A stretch of DNA of 64,000 bases from Helicobacter canis (GCF_008693005.1 NZ_VXKE01000012.1:57003-121002); one strand, 5' to 3'; shown: positions 25,456-34,870, numbered from the stretch's first letter. The notes: generated from the letters alone by a model not told the origin. Program-made: numbers and translations.

Positions 25456-27485
25456 TAGCTTATCCTGCTCCCATTTTTTCTCTTCCCATCTATGCGCACA
25501 AGCGATAGGGACTCATCATCTTTGCTAGCAAGTATCATTCCATAGCTAAAGTGCCCCATAATTTTGGCAGGCTTTAGGTTGGCTATGACACAGACTTGCG
25601 TGTTGAGCAGATCTTGTGGGGCGTAGTATTGCGCGATACCACTTAGCACGACTCTAGGCTCGCTCTCGCCTAGATCAATCTTTAGGCGCAAAAGCTTAGT
25701 AGATTTAGGCACAGGCTCTGCTTCTAGCACTTCCCCCACGCGTATATCAAGCTTGCTAAAATCCTCTATGCTCACAAGATTTGCAAGCCCATCTTCTAGT
25801 GTGGAGCTAGAATCTACTTGCGCTTTTTGAGTGGGGCTAGATTCTAGCGCGGCTTCTGGGACTAGCATAGAATCTAGCTTTTGGAAAAGGGGAGGCATTG
25901 TATGCACTTCAAGTGAGAAGTGAAATATTTTATCTTGCTTGATATAGTAGATATAAGAAGCTGGTGAGATTTCTTGGCAAAATGCGCTAGCGATAGTCCT
26001 AGCAGTCTTTGGCATTATGGGATATAGCGCGTGCGCGACCTTTAGCAAGGTATATCCCACAAAGCTTAAAATCGCATTTAGCTCCATATATTTGCCATTT
26101 TTAAAGAGATTCCACGGCTCGTATTTAGCGATCATTGCATTGCTACAATGCAGCAGCTTCCAAATAGCTTCTATATATGCTTTTATCTGCATAGATTCTA
26201 TTAGCCCGCTGTTTATCTCATCTATGATACTGCACTGAGTTTTGAGCTCATCGCCATAATGCTCTACAACAAACTCCGCCACTTCTTTATTATCCAGCAT
26301 ATAGCGGCTGCCAGCCTGCTTTGGAGCATATTTCGCACACATAGCTAAAAACCTATGCAGCAAATTGCCTAGATCATTTGCTAGCTCGCTATTGATCCGC
26401 TCACATAAGAGCTTTTGGCTAAAGTCGCCATCTTGCCCAAAGGGTGTTTCTCTAAGCAAATAGTAGCGCAGCACTTCTGCTCCATAAGCTTTGGTGAAAG
26501 CTTTAGGATCAACCACATTGCCAAGCGACTTGCTCATCTTTTGTCCATCGCGCATCCACCAGCCGTGTGCATAAATATGCTTAGGCAGAGGCAGCCCTAG
26601 ACTCATCAAAAATGCAGGCCAATACACCGCGTGGAAGCGTAAAATATCTTTGCCTACGATATGTGTGGCACACTCCCAATATGGCATTTTCTCTCCAAGC
26701 ACTGATAAAGAGCTAGAATCTAGGCTAGATTCTAGCTCGCTAGACTCCGCCTTGTTGCCTTGATAAAGCCCAAGCGCACTCATATAGTTAAAGAGCGCAT
26801 CAAGCCACACATACGCGATATGCTGCTTTTGCGCACCTTTCTTTTTAGGCAGGGCGACCCCCCACTCAAAGCTTGTGCGAGAAATGGAGAGATCTTGCAA
26901 GCCGCTTTCTACAAAGCGCACTACTTCATTTTTGCGATATTTGGGCAAGATCACATCTTCACTGCTTGCATACCACTCTAAAAGCCTTTTCTCATACTTG
27001 CTTAGGGCGAAGAAGTAGCTCTCTTCTTTGATCTTGCTAAGTGGCTTGCTCCCCGCGCAATCTGGGCAAATCCCAGAATCTACATTTAGGAAAAAGCTCT
27101 CACAGCTTACACAATAATCCCCCTCATACTCTCCCAAATACACATCGCCATTAGCACATAGTCGCTCAAACACTTGCACAATCGCTTGCTTATGCGGCTC
27201 ATCTGTGGTGCGGATAAAGTAGTCATAATCAATCCCCATCAAATCCCACAAACTGCGAAACTGCCCGCTAATCTCATCAGTATAAGCCTTGGGGCTTTTG
27301 CCCTTTGCTTTGGCGGCTTGCTCGATCTTTTGCCCGTGCTCATCAGTGCCTGTGAGTAAAAACACTTCCTCGCCCCTAAGCCATTTGTATTTCTTCAGCA
27401 TATCAGCGATGATAGTCGTATAGGCGTGTCCGATGTGGGGGACATCATTGACATAGTAAATGGGCGTGGTGATGAGCTGCTTCAT
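25455..27485 (-). CDS. metG: Methionyl-tRNA synthetase
   Basis: Charges tRNA-Met with methionine. At 676 residues it has the class I catalytic core with PHIGHAYT (HIGH) and GQKMSKSLGN (KMSKS), a zinc knuckle with cysteines in CVSCESFF and GICPDC, the anticodon domain, and a C-terminal tRNA-binding domain (FSKLDIRVGEVLEAEPVP) that dimerises. The linker before that domain (about residues 540-570) is rich in ESS/DSS from CTAGAATC words. It heads the metG-...-cgt-hyp gene string on the minus strand. Confidence 0.97.
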   Translation of the reverse strand: MKQLITTPIYYVNDVPHIGHAYTTIIADMLKKYKWLRGEEVFLLTGTDEHGQKIEQAAKAKGKSPKAYTDEISGQFRSLWDLMGIDYDYFIRTTDEPHKQAIVQVFERLCANGDVYLGEYEGDYCVSCESFFLNVDSGICPDCAGSKPLSKIKEESYFFALSKYEKRLLEWYASSEDVILPKYRKNEVVRFVESGLQDLSISRTSFEWGVALPKKKGAQKQHIAYVWLDALFNYMSALGLYQGNKAESSELESSLDSSSLSVLGEKMPYWECATHIVGKDILRFHAVYWPAFLMSLGLPLPKHIYAHGWWMRDGQKMSKSLGNVVDPKAFTKAYGAEVLRYYLLRETPFGQDGDFSQKLLCERINSELANDLGNLLHRFLAMCAKYAPKQAGSRYMLDNKEVAEFVVEHYGDELKTQCSIIDEINSGLIESMQIKAYIEAIWKLLHCSNAMIAKYEPWNLFKNGKYMELNAILSFVGYTLLKVAHALYPIMPKTARTIASAFCQEISPASYIYYIKQDKIFHFSLEVHTMPPLFQKLDSMLVPEAALESSPTQKAQVDSSSTLEDGLANLVSIEDFSKLDIRVGEVLEAEPVPKSTKLLRLKIDLGESEPRVVLSGIAQYYAPQDLLNTQVCVIANLKPAKIMGHFSYGMILASKDDESLSLVRIDGKRKNGSRIS

Positions 27486-27534
27486 ACAAGTCCTTGGTGT
27501 AAATAGTGCGTATTATAAGCTTTCAAGCTTAAAT

Positions 27535-28314
27535 CTAGTAGCCATCGCCTGTGGTTTGGTGAAGCCTAGCAGCAGAGCTAGAATCTAAAAAGCTAGATTC
27601 TAGGTGGGCGCGGTATTTTAGCTCTGCTAGATTCCAGTCTTCTAGCGTGTCTATGTCTTGGGCTAGGGAGTGGGGGAGAATGATTGGGCAAGAGTGCGGC
27701 GCAAATATGGCTAGCTCGTCTTGCCACGCCCACACTCGCCCGAAGTAGAACTGCCCGGCATCGTGGTAGATCCTAGGCAGATCTTGGGAGCGTTTAAGAT
27801 AGTGCTTGGGGAAAAGCATAGCAATACCGCGCTCATCAATGCTAAAGCTTCTGTAAGGATTGTAGCTATACTCTAGAGTGCCAAAGCTATATGCCGCGCT
27901 AGAATCTAGCAGAGCTTGCAAGCCTTGAGCGAGAAAGCTTGCTTGCAAAAGTGGGGCAGTGGGGTAGATCACGCAAAGCACATCGCAAGAGCTAGAATCT
28001 AGCCCTAGCTCTTTGATCGCGTGGCGTGCCACCGCGGCAGTGGGCGTGAAGTCATCGCTTAAAGAGCTTGGGCGTAGGAATGGAGCTTCCGCGCCATAGC
28101 TTTGGGCAATATCGGCTATTTGCTGTGAGTCTGTGCTCACCACTACGCGTGAGAAAAGCTTAGATTCTAGCGCAGTGGTGATAGGATAGGCGATGATGGG
28201 CTTGCCGCAAAAGGGCTTGATATTTTTATGTGGGATTCTCTTGCTTCCGCTTCGCGCTGGGATTAGCGCGATAGTTTTTGGCGCGCTAGGGCTTAAAGCA
28301 GCGGCATTTGGCAT
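27535..28314 (-). CDS. pseF: Pseudaminic acid cytidylyltransferase
   Basis: Activates pseudaminic acid with CTP; the product is used to glycosylate flagellin, needed for filament assembly in Helicobacter and Campylobacter. Length is 259 residues. Signature: IPARSGSKRIPHKNIKPFCG (CMP-sugar synthetase nucleotide loop, residues about 17-36), VVVSTDSQQIADIA, YPTAPLL and YHDAGQFYFG. Some CMP-legionaminate or CMP-neuraminate synthetases look similar, but the length and the DAGQFY block favour PseF. It lies 9 bp after flgH. Confidence 0.87.
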   Translation of the reverse strand: MPNAAALSPSAPKTIALIPARSGSKRIPHKNIKPFCGKPIIAYPITTALESKLFSRVVVSTDSQQIADIAQSYGAEAPFLRPSSLSDDFTPTAAVARHAIKELGLDSSSCDVLCVIYPTAPLLQASFLAQGLQALLDSSAAYSFGTLEYSYNPYRSFSIDERGIAMLFPKHYLKRSQDLPRIYHDAGQFYFGRVWAWQDELAIFAPHSCPIILPHSLAQDIDTLEDWNLAELKYRAHLESSFLDSSSAARLHQTTGDGY

Positions 28315-28323
28315 AGAATCTGC

Positions 28324-29103
28324 TTAAAATGGAAATTCATCTTCTATGGCTTTTGTGCCATCTTTTTTGTGGTTGGTCTGCCCGATCGCGCCAATGCTTG
28401 TGTAGGCGATTTTGGAGTCTGCGATAAACTTTGATGAAATACTATTGTCACGCTCGATGTCATATGGGCGGATCACGCCGCTAATGGTTACTAGCCGCTT
28501 TTCGCCATCGATTAGCACTTCATTGTGCCCATAGACGAAGTAGTTGCCATTTTCTAGCACTTTTAGGATTCTAGCGGTTATTGAGAATTTCAGCGCGTCA
28601 TTGCGGCTTTGCTGTCCGCTGCCTTTGAAGTTGGAGTTATCGGCGGTTTTTTGCAGGGTGTAGTTGGTTTGGTTGTTTAGGTCTTGGGTGTCTTTGGCGG
28701 CTTGCTCATCGCTGCCATTATAGCCTAGCACAGGGGCATTGACTGCGCCACCGCTTGTGCTTGTGTAGTCTTTGGAGCTAGAGAGTGAGGCGTTGGAACT
28801 CTCATCGATATTGATGGTGATAAGATCATTTGGGCGCATAGCTCGCCTATCGGCAAAAAGTGGGCGATCGCCTTGCCCAAAGAGTGAGCCTGCTTGCGCA
28901 GGAGCTGGGAGGAACTCTTTGCTAGGCATTTCATCGACATAGGCTGGGGGATTGAAGTCGATCTCTGGGCTTAGGGCGTGGGCTAGGCTTAGCGCGCTAG
29001 CCACTAGTGCTAGTGCGGTGATCGCGCGCGCCTTGCGTGATGTGCGGGTCTGGATTCTAGGGCTTTTGGCTGTGTGTACTGGCTGTGTCCTTACAATGCT
29101 CAT
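28324..29103 (-). CDS. flgH: Flagellar L-ring protein FlgH
   Basis: Forms the outer-membrane L ring of the flagellar basal body. At 259 residues it has a signal peptide (ALALVASALSLAHA). Like H. pylori FlgH as I recall it, it lacks a lipobox cysteine. Core blocks are SLFGQGDRPLFADRRAMRPN, DLITINIDESSNASLSSSKD, and the conserved end GVIRPYDIERDNSISSKFIA with DSKIAY. A good sigma-54 promoter lies 36-53 bp upstream. pseF follows after 9 bp, linking basal-body and glycosylation expression. Confidence 0.93.
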   Translation of the reverse strand: MSIVRTQPVHTAKSPRIQTRTSRKARAITALALVASALSLAHALSPEIDFNPPAYVDEMPSKEFLPAPAQAGSLFGQGDRPLFADRRAMRPNDLITINIDESSNASLSSSKDYTSTSGGAVNAPVLGYNGSDEQAAKDTQDLNNQTNYTLQKTADNSNFKGSGQQSRNDALKFSITARILKVLENGNYFVYGHNEVLIDGEKRLVTISGVIRPYDIERDNSISSKFIADSKIAYTSIGAIGQTNHKKDGTKAIEDEFPF

Positions 29104-29138
29104 CTAGGCTATCCTTAAGTGGTGTTTTGGTAGTGGTT

Positions 29139-29156
29139 AAAGCAAAGGGCGTTCCA
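29139..29156 (-). promoter_or_regulatory. Sigma-54 promoter of flgH
   Basis: On the minus strand TGGAACGCCCTTTGCTTT matches TGG-N9-TTGC, with GG and GC ten bases apart. It lies at the correct distance for a short leader before flgH, a flagellar gene class known to use RpoN in this phylum. Confidence 0.75.
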
Positions 29157-29354
29157 CTCACTATGTAAGTGTGGAGCAAATCGCAGAGCCTTAGAGAGAG
29201 TTAAGCTATACGCATGAGCATATAGACTACTATGCGAATTATGGCTATACATAAGGATATATTTACATACGCTGTGTGGAGTAGTGGTGGCAAGACTAGC
29301 GGGGGGTTTGTAGAATCTATATGCTAAATTTTCTATTTCTTTTTGTATAGAATC

Positions 29355-29885
29355 TTATTTATTTGTGATGATACCACTATATAAATCAGCGACAAACTTC
29401 CCTATCGCTTCGCCAAAATAGGTTTTGAAATTTTTATCATTCGTCATATCACTTTTAGCATTATTACATAAGGAACACGCCAACACGCAATTATCAACAC
29501 TATACCCAGCATTAGAATCTTTACGCTCCATATGTGGTGTGCTATTAAACTTTTTTGAATCTAAAAGCTCCTTAGCAAACACTTTTTTTAGCAATGCAAA
29601 TTCCGTATTGCAATAATGGCACCTATCCCCTTGAGCTTCATACCAATAATAAAATTCCTCAAAATTTTTGAATCCAAACTTTATACCTTGTCTTTTGGCA
29701 CTAGATTGTTTGTGTGTAAATTTACTCTTCATAAGCTTAATATGCTCCATTTCATTGCTATTAGCAAAAGCTTCTGCTTCACTATCGCTAAGGTTATATC
29801 TAGCTTTAAGTGTTTTTACACTTCTTATAAAATCCCCCTGACTTGTAAATTTTATATGCTTTTTAACTAGCTCTTGCATATCCAT
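29355..29885 (-). CDS. HNH endonuclease domain protein
   Basis: A 176-residue protein. An N-terminal helical part (residues 1-75) precedes an HNH zinc-finger nuclease domain: CHYC, then HMERKDSNAGYSVDNCVLAC, then SLCNNAKSD. The two CxxC pairs and the H-E-R-K-D catalytic block are intact. Such small HNH proteins can be homing, phage or defence nucleases; no methylase or integrase is adjacent. It is more AT-rich than its surroundings, suggesting acquisition. Confidence 0.82.
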   Translation of the reverse strand: MDMQELVKKHIKFTSQGDFIRSVKTLKARYNLSDSEAEAFANSNEMEHIKLMKSKFTHKQSSAKRQGIKFGFKNFEEFYYWYEAQGDRCHYCNTEFALLKKVFAKELLDSKKFNSTPHMERKDSNAGYSVDNCVLACSLCNNAKSDMTNDKNFKTYFGEAIGKFVADLYSGIITNK

Positions 29886-30007
29886 TTTTCACTCCTTATT
29901 GTAGTTTTGAATCTTGTTAGATTCTATGGCTACGATACAAGGCTCAAAGCCCTTGTATCGCAAAGCTATCTATCACCTAATGAAATTTGCACACCCTTGA
30001 TTAAGCC

Positions 30008-30355
30008 CTAAGACATAGCGAGTTTGGCTCGTTTTTTGGCATTATCTTTGATAATCCCAAGTGGCACAAGGATAAAATCAAAAATCCACAAAAAGAAATA
30101 CCCACCAACCACATAACGAGAATACTGCAAAAAAGTATTGCCGTTTTCTATAGCTTGCGAAGCTTCATCGGTTACCAAATAAAAACCAAAAAATAAGCCG
30201 CCAATAGCCATAAATACCCCCATTATCAGCTTAAAAGTCCCAAGGATAAAATCCCCCTTATAGAATCTATCAAAGCCAAAAAATCCAAGCCCAAGCAGAT
30301 TGATCACAAAACCTAAAACTGCAGATTTTTCACTAACTACAACAACCTTTGCCAT
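30008..30355 (-). CDS. TM2-domain membrane protein (copy 2)
   Basis: A 115-residue protein with the TM2 pattern: a first helix ending GFFGFDRFYKGDFILGTFKL and a second hydrophobic region with a further helix (about 75-95). The DRFYKG turn is the family hallmark. It begins MAKVVVVSEKSAVLGF, like its neighbour at 30397-30672, so the two are tandem paralogues. TM2 proteins have no settled function in bacteria. Confidence 0.82.
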   Translation of the reverse strand: MAKVVVVSEKSAVLGFVINLLGLGFFGFDRFYKGDFILGTFKLIMGVFMAIGGLFFGFYLVTDEASQAIENGNTFLQYSRYVVGGYFFLWIFDFILVPLGIIKDNAKKRAKLAMS

Positions 30356-30396
30356 TTTTGCTCCTATTCAACTTTGTGAGCCTATCTAAAAGTAGA

Positions 30397-30672
30397 TTAA
30401 GAATTAGCCGTAGCCACAGCCATAAGCTCAAGCGATTCTATATGCTTATTATTTGAGCTAATCCCCATAGGCACAGCAAACCAATCAATAACATACCAAA
30501 TCCCAAGCCCACCAAGCGTGAAAAGCTTAAGCAGCCCTAGTCCCATCTCGCCTTTGTAGAATCTATCTACACCCCAAAATCCAAGAAAGAAGCTTAGGAA
30601 AAATCCAAGCACAGGCGACTTTTTCTTTCCTACAATTACAACTTTTTCTGCTGCCGTATTTGTCTCTGCCAT
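30397..30672 (-). CDS. TM2-domain membrane protein (copy 1)
   Basis: A 91-residue TM2 protein: [20 protein letters not shown] then [20 protein letters not shown] and [12 protein letters not shown], i.e. two helices around a short D-R-F-Y turn. It is the first of two adjacent TM2 genes. An A15 tract (30727-30741) lies 55 bp upstream of its start and could tune its promoter. Confidence 0.84.
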   Translation of the reverse strand: MAETNTAAEKVVIVGKKKSPVLGFFLSFFLGFWGVDRFYKGEMGLGLLKLFTLGGLGIWYVIDWFAVPMGISSNNKHIESLELMAVATANS

Positions 30673-30726
30673 AAGAAGTCCTTTGTGTTAAATTTTGCAC
30701 CAAAATGCAGGGCGCAACCCTATCAC

Positions 30727-30741
30727 AAAAAAAAAAAAAAA
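30727..30741. repeat. Homopolymer tract A15/T15, intergenic
   Basis: Fifteen A on the plus strand, between the divergent TM2 gene (start 30672) and the DJ-1 gene (start 30949). It sits where the region upstream of a -35 element of the TM2 promoter would be. Length variation of such tracts changes promoter strength in some Helicobacter genes. Confidence 0.75.
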
Positions 30742-30948
30742 CGCAAGCAGCCGACAGGCACAAAGCCACTCTACCTTGTGCTATTTGCCTTGTAGAGTAG
30801 GGCAAAGTAATGAGTGCGAAGTAAGCGCATCTGCCACCTTAATTCTAAGTCCTGCTTGCTATGTTGAGAGAGCCATCATCGCGCTTTATTTGCGCGTGTA
30901 TTTTTAAACATTAGCTACAATGCCCACACACAAAGTAAAGGAGTGATT

Positions 30949-31581
30949 ATGCAAGCGATCCAAGATCAGGCTAAATCCATTCTAGTCCCCCTAGCTGATG
31001 GCTTTGAGGAGATTGAGTGCGTGAGTGTGGTGGATATTTTGCGCCGATGTGGGGTCAATGTCCTGCTAGCTGGCATTAGCGGTGCTAGGGCATATAAAGG
31101 CGCACACGATATAGAGATACTAGCACCTTATGATCTAGCAAGCCTAGATTCTAGCACGCTAGAATCTCTAAGCGGCATAGCCCTGCCCGGTGGGCTTAGG
31201 GGGGTGGAAAATCTTAGCGCGAGTGCTGAAGTTACATCAATCTTGCAGGATTTTGCTAAGGCTAGCAAGCTTATCGCTGCTATTTGTGCCGCACCCATTG
31301 TGCTAGCACGCGCCAATGTGCTGCAGGGATACTTCACCTGCTATCCGGGCTGTGAGTCTTCTTGCTATGAGAGCTGCCAAGCCCAAAATCTGCACTATCA
31401 ACAAGAAGGTGTCCTTACGCACGGCTCTCAAATCACTGCTTCTGGTCCTGCTAGCGCGCCGCTTTTCGCCCTAGAGATTGCGCGCTACTTGCTAGGAAAT
31501 GATCGCGCCCAAGCGGTGAGAAAAGAGCTGCTACTAGATGATATACCTTCTTTTGCTTCTAGTATGTATGTTATATGCTAG
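30949..31581 (+). CDS. DJ-1/PfpI family protein
   Basis: A 210-residue protein of the DJ-1/ThiJ group: LVPLADGFEEIECVSVVDIL (conserved Glu) and the nucleophile elbow AAICAAPIVLARANVL, with THGSQITASGPASA near the C terminus. Members act as deglycases, chaperones or stress proteins; the precise activity is not predictable. A GTG at 30943 is possible, but ATG 30949 follows AAAGGAGTGATT. A TACAAT -10-like box lies at 30916-30921. LDSS/LESL within come from CTAGATTCTAG words. Confidence 0.86.
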   Translation: MQAIQDQAKSILVPLADGFEEIECVSVVDILRRCGVNVLLAGISGARAYKGAHDIEILAPYDLASLDSSTLESLSGIALPGGLRGVENLSASAEVTSILQDFAKASKLIAAICAAPIVLARANVLQGYFTCYPGCESSCYESCQAQNLHYQQEGVLTHGSQITASGPASAPLFALEIARYLLGNDRAQAVRKELLLDDIPSFASSMYVIC

Positions 31582-31594
31582 GCAGTGCTAAGGC

Positions 31595-32647
31595 TTGGCA
31601 AAAGTGGATTCTAGGGCTTTGGCACACCACCGCCTGCACTTGTGGAAAAATCGCTGGAAAATCTTCGCCACAAACTCGCGCACTAGAATCTCGCTCTATC
31701 TTTTTGCCACGCTTTGTGCTCTAGCCCTGCTAGCACCACTGCTTGCTAATCATAAGCCCCTGCTTATCTACTACAACGGACATTTTTACTTCCCCTTATG
31801 GCAGAGCTACCCAGAATCCACTTTCGGCGGGGATTTTTACACCGAGCCTGATTATAACGACCCATATATGCAAGAGCTTTTGCGTGATAGCTTCGTGCTA
31901 AAAGCCCCTATCCCATATCGCTATGACACTATCGTGCTAGATTTGCACGCCCCAGCTCCAACGCCACCTTCAAGCAAGCACTGGCTAGGCACTGATGATC
32001 AAGCTAGAGATGTGCTAGCAAGGCTCATTTATGGTCTGCGCACAAGCATAGCCTTTGGGCTGATTGTGAGTGTATGCAGTGTGGTGATTGGCATTGGCAT
32101 TGGGGGGCTGCAGGGATATTATGGAGGGCTAATCGATCTCATCGGGCAAAGGGGGATAGAAGTGTATGCAAGTATCCCGCTACTCTTTTTACTCATCATT
32201 CTCTCAAGCTTTGTTACTCCTAGCTTTTGGTGGATTCTAGGCATTGTGCTAGCTTTTAGCTGGATACCATTAAGCGCGATTGTGCGGGCGGAGTTTCTTA
32301 GGGTGCGTGAGAGTGTGTATGTCAAAGCTGCGCGTGCTTTGGGGGCTAGTGATATGCGTATAATGCTCGTGCATATTTTGCCAAATGCCTGTATCGCCAC
32401 GATTGCTTATGTGCCTTTTCTTATGGTGGGGAGCATTGGCACGCTTGTTACGCTTGATTTCTTGGGCTTTGGTATGCCTGTGGGGAGTGCAAGCTTAGGG
32501 GAGCTGCTAGAGCAGGGGAAAAACAATCTTGCCTCTCCGCATTTAGCCCTAAGCGGCTTTAGCGCGGTGGCGTTGCTACTTTCTTTGCTGTGTTTTATTG
32601 GCGAGGGGGTGAGAGATATGCTAAACCCTAGCGTGCAACGGCGATGA
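31595..32647 (+). CDS. yejE: Oligopeptide/microcin C ABC transporter permease YejE
   Basis: An inner-membrane permease for oligopeptide import. It closely follows E. coli YejE as I remember it: NHKPLLIYYNGHFYFPLW, YPESTFGGDF, the LGTDDQARDVLARLIYG block, and the binding-protein-dependent transport signature RAARALGASD-type segment AARALGASDMRIMLVHILPN. About six membrane helices. The start is uncertain: TTG at 31595 or GTG at 31604, the latter about nine bases after AAGG. It overlaps yejF by 4 bp; yejA and yejB are not in the window. Confidence 0.88.
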   Translation: MAKVDSRALAHHRLHLWKNRWKIFATNSRTRISLYLFATLCALALLAPLLANHKPLLIYYNGHFYFPLWQSYPESTFGGDFYTEPDYNDPYMQELLRDSFVLKAPIPYRYDTIVLDLHAPAPTPPSSKHWLGTDDQARDVLARLIYGLRTSIAFGLIVSVCSVVIGIGIGGLQGYYGGLIDLIGQRGIEVYASIPLLFLLIILSSFVTPSFWWILGIVLAFSWIPLSAIVRAEFLRVRESVYVKAARALGASDMRIMLVHILPNACIATIAYVPFLMVGSIGTLVTLDFLGFGMPVGSASLGELLEQGKNNLASPHLALSGFSAVALLLSLLCFIGEGVRDMLNPSVQRR

Positions 32648-34803
32648 AGTCTGCTTTAGAGCCTAGCGTGCCTTTGCTGTGTGTGCGGGATTTGTGTGCA
32701 GAGTTTGGGGATTTTGCCCTGCAAGATATAGCACTAGAAGTGTGGGCAAATGAGCGTGTGGGGATTGTGGGGGAGTCTGGCAGTGGGAAGAGCCTGTTAG
32801 CAAAGCTGCTTATGGGACTTGTGCAAGGCAATGAGCGCGGGGAGATCCGCTTCCAAGGCATAGAGCAAAATCTAGCCACTATCCCCATAAACTCGCCCCT
32901 TTGGCGCACGATCCGCGCACAAAAAATCGCCTATATCCCCCAATCTCCAAAGCTATCGCTAAATCCACTCCACACCATAGGAAAGCAGCTAGCAGAAATG
33001 TGTGCCTTGCATTTGCCACACACACCAAAAGCCAAGTATCAAACCCTAATCGATCAGGCACTAGAATCTGTGGGGCTAGAATCCACTTTGAAGCACCGCT
33101 TGCCCCACACGCTTAGCGGCGGACAAGCCCAGCGCGTGTGCATTGCGATGATGAGCTTGGCGCGCCCTAGGCTTCTTATCTGCGATGAGCCTACAACTGC
33201 GCTAGATGCGCATATACAAAGCCAGATTCTAGCACTTTTAGATTCTTTTACAGAGATGGCAATTGTATTTATCACGCACGATTTGGGCTTGATAGGGAGG
33301 TTTGCGGGGAGGGTGTATGTGATGCAAGGGGGGAAAATCTGCGATCATCTCAACATAATGGATTCAGCTTGTGGGCTAGAATCGTGGATTTCTTCGCCGC
33401 GCTTGTGCGATAGGCGACCTAGCCTTATCTCCGCACGCGGCTTGAAAAGCCACGATTCTAGCTCCACAATCTTAGAATCCAAAAGCGACTTGGGGGATTG
33501 CGCTTTAAGTAGTCATTTCGCAGATTTAGCAAATTTTGGGACAACCGCAGACTCTTGCTCTGCCCCAAAATTTGCTAAAAACTACGAAAGCCCCACCGCA
33601 ATTCCTAGAATCCTAGAAGAAGAAAGTCGCGCTTCCTGCTCGTCATTGCGAGCTTTGCGGGAGCAAAGCGTGGCGATCCACAAATCCACACAAGTGGATT
33701 CTAGTGCGAAAATGGATTGCCACGCCACTGCTAGCGCAGTGTCTCGCAATGACGATGAAAACACGCAAAATATGTTTTCTCAAAACACCGCAGGCGGCAG
33801 GATTTTTGATGAAAAAGTGGGGTTGTGCAGTGGTGAGCAAGGGGATAAGACTTGCGGTCTATCTCCGCAGCGAGACACAAACTCCCCGCTTTTTCGCAAA
33901 AAGCCAACGCCCAAACCAAACCAAGCCCAATTCTCCAGCCAAGCCAAAACAACACACCCCTACACACGCAAGCTCCTTGCCGCCATAACCCTACCTAAAA
34001 AAGTAGATTCTAGTGCGGGCGAGGTGTGCTTAGACCTACGGGACTTTGCCGTGTATTACACGACTAAGGGCTTTTTCACAAGGCGCAAAACCCTAGCGAT
34101 ACAGGGGGTAAATCTGCGACTAAGAGCGGGGGATAGCATTGGTATCATTGGAGCTAGTGGGAGTGGGAAGTCTAGCCTAGCCCTTGGGATTTTGGGGCTA
34201 GAGGGGCATAGTGGAGAGCTTTGCCTGCCAAATGCCGCACAAGAGCCACTTATCTACACAAGCACAAAGCGCGATAAAGCGTTTGTCTCTATGGTGCAAA
34301 TCGTCTTCCAAGATCCGCTTTTAGCCCTTAATCCGCGAATGTGCGTGCTAGAGATTTTACAAGAAGCTCTGCAAGCTAGAGAGAGCTATAAGGCGAAAAA
34401 AGCCAAAGCCCTTACCCCAAAGGCTATAGAGCTGCTAGAGCAAGTAGGGCTATCCAGCAGCTTTCTCTATCGATATAGCCACACGCTTAGCGGTGGAGAA
34501 GCCCAGCGCGTGTGCATTGCTAGGGCATTGGCAAGTGGGGCTAGAATCCTGCTGCTTGATGAGCCCACTTCCGCACTTGATAAAAGCACGCAAAAAGACA
34601 TTATCACGCTGCTTATAGGGCTGCAATGTGCGCTTGGCTTAAGCTATATTGTCATAAGCCACGATCTTAATGTCATAGAGGCGATGTGTGCAGAAGTGAT
34701 CGTGCTAGATTCTGGGCAGGTGGTGGAGCAAGGCGCAGTGGCACAAGTTTTTAGCGCGCCTATCCACCCTTGCACGAGAGCTTTGCTTCAAGCTAGAATC
34801 TAG
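32644..34803 (+). CDS. yejF: ABC transporter ATPase YejF (two NBDs) with repeat-derived linker
   Basis: Fused ATPase energising the YejE permease. NBD1 (residues about 10-255) has Walker A GESGSGKS, signature LSGGQAQRV and Walker [14 protein letters not shown]2 (about 455-715) has [18 protein letters not shown] and [11 protein letters not shown]. At 719 residues it is about 190 longer than E. coli YejF. The excess is a Ser-rich linker encoded by repeat copy R4, with [17 protein letters not shown] and KKPTPKPN. Both NBDs keep all motifs, so the protein should be functional if the linker is tolerated. ATGA overlap with yejE. Confidence 0.9.
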   Translation: MKSALEPSVPLLCVRDLCAEFGDFALQDIALEVWANERVGIVGESGSGKSLLAKLLMGLVQGNERGEIRFQGIEQNLATIPINSPLWRTIRAQKIAYIPQSPKLSLNPLHTIGKQLAEMCALHLPHTPKAKYQTLIDQALESVGLESTLKHRLPHTLSGGQAQRVCIAMMSLARPRLLICDEPTTALDAHIQSQILALLDSFTEMAIVFITHDLGLIGRFAGRVYVMQGGKICDHLNIMDSACGLESWISSPRLCDRRPSLISARGLKSHDSSSTILESKSDLGDCALSSHFADLANFGTTADSCSAPKFAKNYESPTAIPRILEEESRASCSSLRALREQSVAIHKSTQVDSSAKMDCHATASAVSRNDDENTQNMFSQNTAGGRIFDEKVGLCSGEQGDKTCGLSPQRDTNSPLFRKKPTPKPNQAQFSSQAKTTHPYTRKLLAAITLPKKVDSSAGEVCLDLRDFAVYYTTKGFFTRRKTLAIQGVNLRLRAGDSIGIIGASGSGKSSLALGILGLEGHSGELCLPNAAQEPLIYTSTKRDKAFVSMVQIVFQDPLLALNPRMCVLEILQEALQARESYKAKKAKALTPKAIELLEQVGLSSSFLYRYSHTLSGGEAQRVCIARALASGARILLLDEPTSALDKSTQKDIITLLIGLQCALGLSYIVISHDLNVIEAMCAEVIVLDSGQVVEQGAVAQVFSAPIHPCTRALLQARI
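33481..33932 (+). repeat. Composite dispersed repeat, copy R4, inside yejF
   Basis: Contains a long hairpin (arms GCAAATTTTGGG and CCCCAAAATTTGC, about 33528-33577), AAAGCCCCACCGCAATTCC (33587-33605), two facing palindromic units (33641-33680 and 33713-33754), TTTTCTCAAAACACCGCAGG (from 33776), GGCGGCAGGATTTTTGATG, a hairpin replacing the GGCGAGTC stem, and AAAAGCCAACGCCC. It is open in the yejF frame and lies wholly in the linker between the two ATPase domains. Confidence 0.85.
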
Positions 34804-34834
34804 CCTAAAGCTCTTAAGCTCTAGCCAAATCTGC

Positions 34835-34840
34835 TATAAT
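34835..34840 (+). promoter_or_regulatory. -10 box for argG
   Basis: TATAAT 31 bp before the argG start, after the yejF stop. No convincing -35 is seen, which is usual for housekeeping promoters in Helicobacter. Confidence 0.5.
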
Positions 34841-34870
34841 CGACTATCCATAACGCACAAAGGAGTAGCA

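Noticed and set aside
29104..29354. The gap upstream of flgH as a possible structured RNA gene
   Set aside because: Apart from the sigma-54 promoter I could not fold a convincing conserved RNA, and no tRNA or SRP-like pattern was seen.
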